Origin: Branchiostoma floridae
Lineage: Eukaryota > Chordata > Leptocardii > Amphioxiformes > Branchiostomatidae
Direction of reading: 5' to 3'
DNA length: 64,000 bases
NCBI RefSeq assembly: GCF_000003815.2
Contig: NC_049984.1
Location: forward strand, 10,908,601-10,972,600
Shown here: positions 1 through 12,200 of the stretch, piece by piece
Layout: each line of letters starts with the position of its first letter
Position numbering within the stretch: the first letter of the stretch is position 1
Position numbers and translations under genes: made by a program
The notes under the pieces: model-generated
Databases searched by the model: none
What the model saw: the letters and a program-made list of their open reading frames with translations, nothing else
Told to the model about the DNA's origin: nothing

Positions 1-383
1 ATTTGCGAGAAAAAGCACTATGCAAATTTCAGGACATTTGGCTAACAACTGACAGACTTAAATCCATGCCCTTGAGCACGTGTAAACACATATTTCCTCA
101 CTCGACCCAAACGAAAACAAGAGTCTGAAAGCTCAAACCTGCTTGAATATTTTGTTTTGTGATGGTGCGTATGGTGTGTTGTGGGGGTTGATATGGTTTG
201 ACGTTTGGCAAAATTATTCCATCATTGTTCTTAAGTTATATATCTACCTATGGTAAACAGTGAGATCCAAAACTACACCTTTCTGGTGTCCTCACCATTT
301 CATTTTTATTTCCTATTGTTACACCTGCACCTGGCACATACATTGTATCTCAATGTGTATATAATGGTTCACACCATACAGAG

Positions 384-770
384 GTGACAGCAATGGTCAC
401 AGTTGCTCTTTTTTACTCCTTGGAAGATTTTGACCAGAATGCCCCAGCAGTTCTAGAGCAAGCTGCTAGAGGGCCCAAACATACAACACTTCTTCCTTAC
501 ACCACAAGCTATGTGCCACCAAAAATCAAGACCATAGCATATCCATGTCAAAAGATACAAAAATCCAAGTTCTGTTGCAGTACCAAGGTCACACACCAGG
601 GGATCCAAAATTGACTTTGACCTTCGTCTTCCAAACACCTACCCAAATACCAAATATCATTACAATCCATCAACAGGTTCTAAAGTTATGCTGACCACAA
701 ATATGTGGAAACACAAACAGACACACACACAGACACACCAAAAACTATACCTCCATTTTTCATGGAGGTA
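384..770 (+). repeat. Dispersed repeat with short CA-rich run
   Basis: A block running from the phrase ccttggaagattttgacc to a CA-rich run (about 718-740) and a small hairpin (cctccatttttcatggagg). Its core, with caatccatc and aggttcta, recurs in diverged form at about 1030-1060, which suggests a dispersed repeat family. The open frames across it have no recognisable domain, so I do not treat them as genes. Confidence 0.35.
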
Positions 771-954
771 AATCACACGTTCTGTTCTGGAGATATAGCA
801 CTGGAAACGACCCTTCCACACACTCCCATGCTACTGAAAACTCAAAACACATGTTACAGCTGCTAGCTGTCCCCAAGGAGGTTGAGACAGAGGGAATGAG
901 GCCAGATCACTCCATATCAGGAAAAGGGGTGTAAATATTTTTTAAAAAACGAAC

Positions 955-1095
955 CACAAAACAACAGCAAACTTCTAATCTACTTAATAGCACAATAGGT
1001 CACACACTCTATCCCCATAGCAAAGGAAATCGCAATCCATCCAGAGGTTCTAGAGATATCGGTCCGGAATCACAAAGATCCCTACCAGAAACAGT
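955..1095 (+). repeat. Second, diverged copy of the 384-770 repeat
   Basis: The segment shares the order aatcgcaatccatcc - aggttctaga - gatatc - ggaatcacaaa with the block ending near 720. Similarity is partial and was judged by eye only. Confidence 0.3.
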
Positions 1096-1540
1096 ACATG
1101 CTTTTTTCAAGCATGTAATGACTGACAACTTACCCGAGCCCCACCAGCCCTACGGCAAAGCTACATTTGTAACAAAATAAAATGAACTTAAGTAATTGAC
1201 TTGTTGCCAAATGTACATTCTGTCATGTAAATACCTGATCCTCATCGATCTTATAGACTCATGAATTTACACCCGACTTGTTGTCTGGTCTCTTCAGGGA
1301 ATGCCTATAGCAACGGGTAACATTCACTACCTTTCGTCAGTGACAGAACAGGACTTCTGTTTGACCTGTTCAGTTGTTGCAAAAATGACAACAGATGTTG
1401 CTCTATTATCTCATGTCATCATCTGACCACGATATACTGGAAAGTCTCTGTAAGTTCATCTACAAATGTTTTAGGAAGAGAGAAGATGCATGTAAACTAT
1501 AGTATATGTATAACTTTGCGTTTACTACATTTTGTACCAA

Positions 1541-1606
1541 ACTGACAGCATTTAGCCCCAATGGGGCATGAATATGCAATAAACTTCATTGTCATTGTCA
1601 TTGTCG
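1541..1606 (+). repeat. Retroposon-like 3' tail (cattgt repeats)
   Basis: An AATAAA-containing stretch (gcaataaacttcattg) is followed directly by three copies of cattgt. L2/CR1-type non-LTR elements and their SINEs often end in such short tandem repeats, so this is probably the 3' end of an old insertion. The element type is an inference. Confidence 0.35.
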
Positions 1607-1724
1607 AAAAAGTATCCACCATACAAAAACTATTCAACCAAAGCGTGAAAAATGTACATGTGTGCATGTTTTGAGTTTTTTGAAGATACTATATTTGTAA
1701 CACTACATCGCTTTGCTCTCCTAC

Positions 1725-3910
1725 CTCTAGCCCAGCGTTGTCCTGGAACAGCAGAGTGATGCAGCCGAAGTCCGTGTGCTCGCCACACCGCACCTGGTTC
1801 TCCTTGACGGTCTCCGGCACAGGCGGGTAGCGGATGGACCGCAGGTGGCTGGAGTTACGGCCCTTCCCAATGAACTTGAACATGTCCAGGAAATCTGCAG
1901 CCTTTGACGTCAAATGAAATCACAGTTGGTCTCAACTCAACAGGGTAGATCAGCATCCAAAAAGGACAAACAGGGCAAATGGGTCTTCGTAGGTGTGAAG
2001 AGTTACGTACTATTGATGTCTATAGTTGAGTACAGTACATGATGCCATGACGTGAAATTACAATAGCAAAACCACTACCGACTCAATGAGTACTTTATTT
2101 CTAAAACTGTTTCCTGTCTTGGAGGGCATTCGGATATGATATAATGGCCTACTCTCTCAAGTACACTTTGTGATGTATTCACACTTGAACAGTGTTGTAG
2201 ATTTGTCTGATTGCTGTACATACATCCCTTACCTCTGTGCCCAGACCCCGAGCGATCAGCTCCAATACCCTCTTGGCCAGATCGTGAGCCTGGTTGAAGA
2301 AGTCCATACACGTTTCCTCAAACTCTGGCACTTCGCTTGGCCAACTCTTCAAGGGACAAAACATGCAACGTTAGGATGTAACTAACGGCATTTGACGAAA
2401 TATGCGAAATTGGACGAAATTTTCAATTCCGTTGTTTTAATCTTAATTGTAAAAATTTCAAATAATAAATGTTCTAAATGTACAAATGTCATATCAAACT
2501 ATAGTACTATAAAAAGTACCATAAGAAAGACAAAACTTACGTCTCCGCCCGAGAGTGGGGGTTTGATGTTGAAGAGCTCCTTTAGGTCTGGTGGTCGTTG
2601 TAAACCATTCAGCTTGCCCAAACTGTTGAGAGATTATTCGAATTCATTGTTACTAATCCACGGTTCTCCACAAAACTAAAATGCTATAAACCAATTACAA
2701 TGATTGTATTAATTATTGTTTCTCAATGAAGACCCCCAATCTCCCAAATCTACATACAAAGTCAAGTGTGACACTTACAGGTGTTCACCCCCTCCCCCAA
2801 TGTTAAATGTCTACATTTGCGTACTTTTCTCCCTCCATGCAGACCCAGCCGTGCCGCTCGTGGAAGTCTGTCTCGTTTCTCCTGTACTTCTGCTTCACAT
2901 CGACGGGCAGATCGTAGAACTTGTCGGCAACATCAAACACAGAGGTCACCTGGAAGAAATTCAATGTTGGGGTCGACGTAAGGGTTAAGAAAAAATCAAC
3001 ATTTCGGAAAGTTGCAGACGATTTTTCCTCATCATGGTGTGGTTATTGGGGCATTATGGCACTCGGTGTAAACGATACATTCCTTTCTCTTCTCCATGCC
3101 ACGCCTACATTGTCATCCCTCATGTACAATCAGCAAGACAACTAAATTTAGAATGATTGACAGAAGAACCAGATGTTCCATGAAGCGTTAAAGCTAAGGG
3201 CACAACACGCCGTACGTGTTTTTTTACGTTTTTTTTAGGCCACGTCCACCACGTTTTTTCTGAAAACGTGGGGAAGGACTGGCAAGAGCAGGAAGGGAGT
3301 GCGTCAACGTACGTCACTGGCACGGTTGCTCAAGCTAATAAGTATGTAGTCTGCATGTCGTGTGCGGTTGCATGCATCGTTCGTTGCGCAAGTGGTGAGT
3401 TGTACGTGCGTACAACGAACGATCTCTGTGCGATTGCCACGTTACTGTTGGCAGGCCATACTTAACACGTGCTGTGTACGAACGGTACGTACGGTGAGGG
3501 GCACGCGCGTCGCCCGTACTGGCTCGTACGGGGGCTGAATCCGCAGCCCGAATGCAGAGAAAGTTCTCACTTAACGTGCTACGGCGTGTCTGCGTGCTCC
3601 TGAATCCGTTGGATTCCGTACGATTTCGTACGGAGGCGGTACTTACAACTTACGGGTCTCAAAAGATTGCCCATGTTTTTTTTGCACGTAGATATCACGC
3701 AGTTGCACGTACGGCGGGTTGTGCCCTTAGCCTAAGCCTTACCTGCTCATCAGTAATCCCCGTGTTTTTCAGGTAGGCGAATCCAGACGTGGTGAAGGAA
3801 TGCATCAGATTCTCGGACAGAGCTTGAACGGCTGCCTCGTCTATGTCTGTTGTACCCAGGCTGTACGCAGAGAAGTCGATCATTTGGATGTAACCGTTAA
3901 CGTCCTCCAT
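1725..3910 (-). CDS. 2-oxoglutarate/Fe(II)-dependent oxygenase, isopenicillin-N-synthase-like (3' end outside window)
   Basis: Five minus-strand exons join in frame: 3743-3910, 2825-2949, 2541-2622, 2233-2346 and 1725-1901, each bounded by AG and GT. They give 222 residues. The start is the ATG at 3908-3910; an acceptor-like sequence 8 nt upstream suggests a 5'UTR intron. The N-terminus (IDFSAYSLG, then FAYLKNTGI) resembles the DIOX_N region. RYPPVPE and GEHTDFGCITLLFQD match the family core, with the HxD iron ligands at about H205 and D207. Known relatives are soluble dioxygenases such as isopenicillin N synthase, ACC oxidase and the animal and fungal members; the substrate here cannot be told. 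The second His and the 2-oxoglutarate-binding Arg would be encoded to the left of the window. Intron 1 contains a MITE. Exon joins are inferred from phase and splice signals. Confidence 0.85.
3192..3732. mobile_element. PIF/Harbinger-like MITE, TAA target duplication
   Basis: Terminal inverted repeats of about 27 bp (left from gctaagggcacaac, right ending gttgtgcccttagc) differ at two positions. They are flanked by TAA at 3189-3191 and 3733-3735. The 541-bp interior is rich in cgtacg palindromes and has no transposase frame, so the element is non-autonomous. It lies in intron 1 of the oxygenase gene. Assignment to PIF/Harbinger rests on the 3-bp TWA duplication. Confidence 0.75.
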
Positions 3911-4124
3911 CGTGTTTCCTGTATAAATATATTATTAGAGGTTCTACATGTAAATGGTTTACAAGACGGACTTCTGCTCACAAATTATTTGGTGGTTAAA
4001 CTGACGCGTTATACAAGGACAAAATCAAACAATACGTAATAATGAGAGAAGAGGTAACTTACATTATGTACCTTCGTTTTGTAACCCTTTGCCTTTCTGG
4101 AATAGGTGATATTTTTGCGTCTTA

Positions 4125-5175
4125 AGCCCCGGTCACAAAGCGCGTACGATTTCTTGCGATGGCATATTCCGCATATCGTACGATGAGCGCAGTAAATCGC
4201 AGCAAAATCGTAAGCAAAATCAGCCATCGCAACGCATCGGATGATGTTCAAAATTTTTCCAACGTCGTACGATTTTTCACTTGTGTCTCTTTTGAATAGC
4301 CGCCTGGCCGCTTTTGTGCTTCTTTAACCAACAAAATGTGGACTTAGCTGTTGAATACCTTCCTATGATATCTTTAACTGTAAAAATAAATTAAAAGAGA
4401 CCATGACAAGAAGAAAATTACAAGAAAAGTTCAAATCAAGCGTAAGTACTGGTATGATTATCTCGGCCTGCTTGCCGGCTCTACGTGTCAGGCTCTTTCG
4501 AAGATCGTATCATGATATGCTATCAACAAAAAGATGCCATCATACAAAAATCATATCATAAGCATTATATCATATGTATTTCGGACTCATAGAGCCTGCC
4601 TTTATGTTCGAGTTGTCCCCATGGTTATTACGATTATGGTAAACTGACCCAAGACCGACGAGAGCTTAGATTTGATCTAATTATAAACTCACGTGCATGA
4701 AGCGATCAAACAATTGTCTGCATCACCTGTGCGGGGCGCGCTGTTCTCTGGTTGCGACTGTGGCAGTTGCGACTGATATATTTTCCCTTTTCGTCAATAT
4801 CCACAATATCAGGGAAAACTGAAACCATCACAACATGCTAACAATGCATAAATCTATAACCTCATCAGTAGACAAAAATTGCCGTAATGAAGTCTGCTAT
4901 GGGGGCAAATAAAATCTTACGACGATAGCGAAATTTTGAACATGTTCAAAATCCATTTCAGCTCTATTTTTCGTCATAGGACGCTCCCCGATTTACTGCG
5001 ATTGACGCAGGTACGCTCTTATGACCTCATCGTACGATGCACTACGCGCTTTGTGACCACGGCTTTATATATTTAAACCATTGCTTCCGATTCTCCCCCG
5101 ACTTACGACGCACTGCGCTCATACCGCGCATCGGAAGGAATCACAAGGAATCGTACGCGCTTTGTGACCGGGGCT
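4125..5175. mobile_element. PIF/Harbinger-like non-autonomous element, TTA target duplication
   Basis: The ends are a 27-bp inverted repeat beginning agccccggtcacaaagcg, perfect over that length, flanked by TTA at 4122-4124 and 5176-5178. A further inverted copy of the terminal motif (gcgctttgtgaccacggct, about 5047-5065) lies just inside the right end, suggesting a nested or rearranged terminus. No transposase is visible. The agcccc start is shared with the element at 22767-22956. Confidence 0.75.
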
Positions 5176-5445
5176 TTAACTAGAGCTTTGTGTGCACCAG
5201 TCTAGACTACTTCTGTGCCCCGAGACAAAACTGGAAAAACCTGCCGTTAGTGCCGTATGCAGATTCTCAGAAGCCCAAAAGCTGCCAATTATACACCAGC
5301 AGCATATGATTCGGATACATCTATGTTCGATGATTTATTTTAGTTGAATAATTTTATTTTGTGAGAATGTGAATAAACTAAATCAAGGAGCTTTTGATAA
5401 AAGCTCCTCGACTAAATAGAACATGAATTGGGCACATTCTTTTGC

Positions 5446-6116
5446 GTTCAGCCTTTTTACCGGAAAACAGAGGAAAGCACAGTTAAACACCGGAAAACAC
5501 ATGAAGGAGTGTATAATCTACTGAAATACAGTATGTTTTGATGAGGAAACATGACAGGTCGCTATGTTTTGCCACAGAATAATCTACATATGGCCCTGGA
5601 ATGAAGAAATCGTCAGAAAATGCTTGAGACTACGGGCCGGACCGCCGCCGCCACCCGGCGGACTGGACGTGCTGATTGTGCAAAATTATGTAACGTTGAC
5701 GGCTAGAAGAAGCAAGCTATATTAAGAAATACAGAAAACAGATTCTTTAATCACAATCCGAGTAGATTCATATATATTATATTTATGCCAATATATAACA
5801 GATTTTTGCACTGAAGTTCGGTAGGTATCAGCTGTCTTGTTTTGAAAGTATCAGACCCCGCTAAACAAACATTGTATTCTGCAATGAAAACAAACATGGC
5901 CGCCGGGTGGCGGCGGCGGTCCGGCCCGTCGTCTCATGCATTTTCTGACGATTTCTTCATTCCAGGGCCATATGTAGATTATTCTGTGGCAAAACATAGC
6001 GACCTGTCATGTTTCCTCATCAAAACATACTGTATTTCAGTAGATTATACACTCCTTCATGTGTTTTCCGGTGTTTAACTGTGTTTTCCTCTGTTTTCCG
6101 GTAAAAAGGCTGACCC
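5446..6116. mobile_element. Foldback element with ~210-bp inverted repeats (Mutator-like?)
   Basis: The arms at about 5447-5660 and 5900-6115 are near-identical inverted copies, starting tcagcctttttaccgg and ending in a GC-rich ccgccgccacccggcgg block. An 11-bp direct repeat, cattcttttgc, flanks the unit at 5435-5445 and 6117-6127. Long inverted repeats with a 9-11 bp duplication are typical of Mutator-like elements. The spacer (about 240 bp) has no transposase. The single-strand foldback would be very stable. Confidence 0.7.
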
Positions 6117-6127
6117 CATTCTTTTGC

Positions 6128-9100
6128 AGCCAAATTTCTGAATCTATATAGAAGAAAATGAACACTGAAAACTAAAAGAAGCTAAAAGAACAACATCTAC
6201 AATTCACTTGTGCATGAATTTGTGTGAATTCAAAAAACGGAAAACATGTTATGATGTAATGTAACTTGTACAAAATGAGTTAAAAACGTTATTGTATCTC
6301 TGAAGGAGAGTGATTTTGTATTCGCAGGCGTAGGTTGTCTTGAAATAGGGCAATGACACCTGTCCGGAGCAAAATGGCGGGGTTTACCGTCCAGGGTGCA
6401 TGGGTGTTTGGTTTCCCCATTTCGCGAGTCAGATTTGCCCATATGGTCCTCCCGTTCACATTTTTACTTTAGTAACTCCATGAAGACTGGAGCTACTGTT
6501 TTTTGTCTGAATGACGTTTTGGAGCGTATCTCGTTCTACCTGTAGTCACAGCGCCAGAATTTCATATTTGCTGAAGCCTTGATGTCAAATTTACATAAAG
6601 GTGACATTTATGTCCTTGGTTATGATAAGAAGTAGACGTACCTGATAGGGAAAATGCAATACACTATCAAAATAAACTTGGCCAGTTGATTATGTCAAAA
6701 GACTCCGAAGACAGAGTGGAAAAGTACCGGCCACGTGGCGCCCATGCAGAATAATGTGGATGAAACAATTGTGACTAGTCAGGGCAGAAGCATTTCAAAC
6801 CATCACATCTGGAGGAAAAATTAGACCAAACGCTAACAGAATACAATGGATTTGTATATCTATGATTATATAACATCCATTGGCATAATACCGGTCGGTT
6901 TACTGCAATTTCTCAAGCAATGCTAATTTGGCAGATCAACGCATCATTTTCTCCAGTTACATGTTGCTGTTACAGCTTACCTTTGCCACTTCTTCTGTGT
7001 AAATTATTTTGTCTCTCTGGTCCTGCTAAAAACATAATATCGTAATTGGAACACACCGCGGAATTGCACGGAGAACGGGCGCGTGGTTGGAAGGGGGTGC
7101 ACTATACCGGTCGAACGAAACACGGCACAATTAACTGCCGCTATGTACCTTTATACATCCTCTGTTGTTCCTTTCTTTCCTGTTAGTAGTTGCACAAAAC
7201 AAAAATCTGCATGAGCATACAAAAAGTCATGAGAAAATGGGCGTAAACTGACAAGAATTTTCATTTAATTTTGGTCCGTCACAACCGCTATGACGTAAAA
7301 CTTTACTGCTGGCCGTAGCATTAAAAATGGCGGGAAAATGGCGGCGTACGTTCAATTTGACCCATTCAGCCGTAGATCCGGGCGATAATGCAACGGTTCC
7401 TCACACTTTTACATGATTTGTAGGTCACCAACAGAAATTCAAGATTGCTGTTGAATCATGCTCGTCTTGTGCCGTGAGCACATGTGATTATTATCTACAA
7501 ATCTGGCGATGAACGTGACAGTGTGTTTGTCCCACGACGAGCTCGCCTGCCCCGAAAATGACCCGAAAATTTTAAATAGAACCTTCCAAGCAAATTAAAC
7601 CAAGCTTAACGAATCTGCCCCGTATCTGTGTGTGTCTTAAAGGAGAATCAAAGTACAATAACTTGTACAGTACATATATGCCCACCTGTGTAACAAAATG
7701 TACGTTGACGTTGTACTGATCCGTCAGGGAACCATTCCTCCATGAAAAGATTCGATCTGCCCCGTCCAACCGGTATCCAGACGCGATAGAAGACCATAGA
7801 AATGGGTCAATGATTACAAACAATTCTCGTTCTGAGTGAAGAAAGTAGTGCATTTTTCCTGAATTTAGGTAGATATTAAACAACTACCAGAATTTCTTAT
7901 AGAAGGGACCATCATCGTGTTCACGATACTGTCATAGTGAGGTTGTCTATGTCTATCGATTATGGCAGACTATGGTATATGGTGGGGTCATGGCACAACG
8001 CCTTAGGTGTATGAATAACCACAGATAAACTTTTCACAAAGAAGGTCACTCACAAAAATGGCGTGTTTTGAAGGAACAAAATATACAATGAGTACCGATT
8101 GAAGCTTCAAACTTTTAATTTGTCAGCGTTTACATTCAGTCGGGAGGTCCTGTCGGTAGCTATAGGCATAGCTGTAGCGCACACTCAGACTGACTCGAAA
8201 ACGTCCAGTTTAGGCCTAGGACAAACTGTTTCCGGTGACCATACTGACCGTAGCAAAATTTGCCGACCCTAGCCTTAGGGGGTGGGGGATTGTTGGCAAT
8301 CACTGGTAAGGGACATGCATTTTTGAGCCTGACATTTGAGGGATGAAAACGTAGAATCGTTTTCCAACATTTCTGTTCTAGTGACAAAAAAGTGATACTA
8401 ACAGGACATGAAAGTTGTACCCCATTTATGACAATATTGTCAGGACAGTAGCCGGAAACATATTTCTAGGCCTTAATTACATGACAACACAAGCATAACG
8501 TCACCGATAATGCTATCATGAACTACTGGTAATGCATTCTTGAAGAATATATGGTTAACATATAGCACAATATTGTACTGTCGACGCGTTATAATGGCTT
8601 CGCCGTACGTATATGTCTGGATGGATTAAAGTAACATAACAAAATCAACATAAATAAGGAGGAATAAATGGGTCGTTTTCTATTTCACATTATCACATGT
8701 AAATATAAGAATCTGTCATATTCCAATTTTCACTTTTGTTGTCATATACATTTTTTTTAAAGTAAGAAGTATAAAGGCTACATTGGTTATCTTATTTCAT
8801 TTACTGTTTCATTTCTCTCAGAATAATGTATAAATAATATTGCAATGTTGTAGTTGACATTCGCATTAGAAATAAATATGTAAAAATGTATCAAAATTGT
8901 ATCAACCAAGAACACAAACTAAGTTACAGATTGTCGTTCGCCGTTAGTTAGGTGCCTAACATATTAATCGTTCCAACCTTGTATACTTATCAATTTTTGA
9001 ACTGTTACTAAAGTTTCCCCTTTGTTCTTCTATATATTCATTTACTGCTGTTACAGTTCATAAATAATCATGAAAATTCCCCGAAGCATAGGTGAAAGTG

Positions 9101-9277
9101 GTGCACTTTTATACCCGGGAACACAAACATTTCTTAACTTTTCAAAGCCAAATGTTCTCTTCAAGTGGAAATATATTGACAAATTATAAGGCCGAGAAAC
9201 ACTGAAGAAACAATTACAAAAAACAAAGTCTACAGTGTTCTATTTCGCGTCGTTCACACATATCATTTCCCGGCGCG
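6128..9277. other. Intergenic stretch without supported genes
   Basis: About 3.1 kb between the foldback element and the 3' end of the zinc-finger gene. I find no exon series on either strand. A minus-strand frame at 7572-7883 is followed by a possible splice donor, but I could not link it to neighbouring exons or to a family. Confidence 0.5.
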
Positions 9278-12200
9278 CTACTCCTTGGGAACAGTGAGAG
9301 CAGCTGTCAGCATGTCCATGGCTACAGCAGGTGGGAGCTCCTGTGTAGGGATCACAGCGGTGACTTGTGCTGAGTAGGTATGGTCTATCCCGACTGGATC
9401 CACACTGTTATAGACGAGTCCTCCTTGGGTACTCTGATGTGAGGTGTCGTCACAGTTTCCTCCCAGCAAAGAGTCAACTAACCCATCTGCTATCACCTGG
9501 AGTTCCCGTCGGAATACCTCATCACTGTACTGCTGTACAGCCTGGGCCGCTCCGTACGTATCCATTGACGCCTTGCTGGTGTCAAGTTCTTCTGTGTTAA
9601 GATTAGGATCCTGAACACCCCCAGGTACGTTCATTTGCATTCCCAAAGTTTCGCAACACCCCGGCTGAGTATTATCTATGTTTCCAATTGTACTTGAGTA
9701 TCCTTGCTGATGGTCATTGACAAACATATTAAGTATTGTATTCACCATCTCACTTTTAAGCTGACAGTCAGATCTTTGTCCTTTCGCGGTACCATCGGCT
9801 GCATCCATGAGGTTGTTTTCGCATTCGCTCTCCCATGCTTTCTTTTCACAGCTCTCGGTTGTTTGTGACTCCTCTGAGATGGCTGAAGTCTCAGCTAAAT
9901 GAAATTCTGCTTCTTCACCAGCACATTGGCTGTTCTTGCTTGTAGAAGTGTTTACGTCGCTTTCTGTACAACCGTCATCGTTGTAAGAAACTCGTCTGAC
10001 CCTTGGCCTGAGCATCCTTTCCTTGAAACAACTATGCTTCTCATACCCCACATTGGTGGCGAACTGCCCCTCGCACATTCTGCAGACGTACATTGTCTTA
10101 CCTAGCCGCTGCTTCCCAGCCTTGGAACACTTTACAGAATGCCGTAAATGGTAGAAGAACCTGGCGTAGCTTTTGAACTTCTTTTTGCATATCTGACAGG
10201 TGTAGGAAGATCGCAACCTATGGTCTACTTTTCTCATATGTATTTTCTTGCCTCTCAAGGGTTGTGTCTTTTGATAACTGGGTTGAATGTTGCTTCCCGG
10301 TTGAACAGACAAATTTTCGTCCTCTTTGGATGCTGACGGCTCTATCTTCACTTCTTTTGTACCTTGTTCAAGGGAATCACACGGCTGTGTACTGTCTACT
10401 TTGACAGATGCTTTCTTTGTTTGTGCTTGAAGCTGCATCGCAGACACAAAGTTTTTCCATTGTTGTCTGGTGGTGACGGTGAAAGACTCGTCGTACTCCT
10501 TCTCTGACGTCATCTCCACAGAAGTGCCAGGATGCATATGATCCCCCAATACGTTCTCTTCACAGGCAGGTGCATGGCTTAAAGTTTCCTGTTCTTTAAC
10601 GTGAAAACATACTGGTTTCTCCTGCACTAGAGTTACGTGAGAGGGCGAAGGTGATGACGCACTACACACTGTACCAAATGTCCCGTCTTCTTGAGACGCG
10701 AGCTTCGTTGCAGAACTTGAAGCTTTACAAATCGTCGTGTCTAGACGGCTATCTTTACCCTGATCTGATGAATTCGGACTTCCTTGGATCAATGCAACGC
10801 TCTCGTCGTCTGACCACCATGTAGTTTCTGCTAACAGATTTCCGTTTAATGTAGAATTTCCGATGCCAGCAGTGATAAGCTTTTCATCTACATCTACCGT
10901 CACAGCGTTGTCAACATACGGGTCAATCACTCGTCTTATAGATAAATCTAGACAGCTCCCATCCTCAACAGCGTTAGGATACTCGACTGTACGGCATCCA
11001 TGAAACGCCGCACTTCCCGATCCATCGTCGCCTTTCCTATTATCATCAGAATCTTCATTGTTGCTCTTCTTTGACATGGCGAACAATACCTCTGCTGCAT
11101 CCAGGGGACTGATTCCAGGAGATTCCTTTCCACCTTGTTGTAGCAGTTTACAAGATCTGTTGCCAACCGGTTTATCTCTAGAGAAAATAGCAGCACCTCT
11201 TTCTTCTGGAGAATCATCGCACACGCTGAATGAGTCTACGTGCTCTCCAATTGCTCCAGAACCCATGGTGCAGTCTTCTTCCTTGTTCACCAGATCGTCT
11301 TTCCTTGCTATGACCGGCCAGCTCCATTCAGCCCCACTGGCAGTTATCGCATTTGCCCCATCACATCGTTCCGTTCTTGAAGATCCCAACATGTTCGCAA
11401 TCTCTCCGGTACGTTTGGTGTGAGTTATTTCAGCCCTGGGGGATGAAGGCGGTTTCGCGGTACATGTATCTTCTCTGTTATGCCCCAACGGCAAGACCGT
11501 GCGTGCACTGTTAGAAATGTTTTCTGCTGTGAAAGCGACATGATGGTTGTAAAGAGTCCGGTAAGCTTCCAGCAGCCTCGAGAGGTCAAAGTCATCCACA
11601 TTCCGCCCAGGCGGTGGTGGAGTCGGGATGGGGACAACCCTGGGGTGATCGAGCTCCGAGTTCCCATGTATTCCCACCGCAGTATACATGGACTGTTGAG
11701 ATAGTAGAGCGTCATGTCGCCCGTCACAATAACATCCAGCGTGCGTTTCCTCGCATTTGCCAACGGAAGGCTGTTCAGCACCAGTCATCATCCGCGCTCC
11801 TGCTTCTTGTGACTCTGATAGCGCCGTACCATTTTTAGATGTCTTTGCACTAGCTGTGCTAGCGTCTTCAGTATTCACGTTAATGGGAGATGTCTGACAG
11901 ACTACTGACCGCCCTGCCTGTGGTGTGGTTTGTGTTCCTTGTTGACTTAACCAATAGTCATTCATCACCTGTACGCCTGCATTACAGGATGTCACTCCCG
12001 GCACAGCAGATGGATCAGTGCAACACCTTTCAACTTGAACTTGAGATTCACTTGCAGAACATAATTTTTCTTCAACTGCATGTGTCTGGGTGTGCCGAGA
12101 GTGTACCACGGGAGAGACTTGCACCAAGCGGTCTCTCAGCCACTCCTTGCGGTCAGCTTGTACGCATACATCCGTAGACCGTCCACTGTTAAATGTAGTC

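Larger units (their letters stand above)
1..1724. other. Non-coding stretch with degraded dispersed repeats
   Basis: I see no convincing exon here on either strand. The remaining 3' exons of the oxygenase at 1725-3910 would be expected on the minus strand to the left, but I do not find the second iron-binding histidine or the Arg-x-Ser motif in this stretch, so they probably lie beyond the window. The stretch contains related repeat segments near 384-770 and 955-1095, and a retroposon-like tail near 1550-1605. Confidence 0.5.

Noticed and set aside
5842-6078. Plus-strand frame of 78 codons
   Set aside because: It lies inside an arm of the foldback element and has no domain.
7572-7883. Minus-strand 103-codon frame with a donor-like gtgggc after FVTQ
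   Set aside because: I could not find partner exons or a family match; it may be chance.
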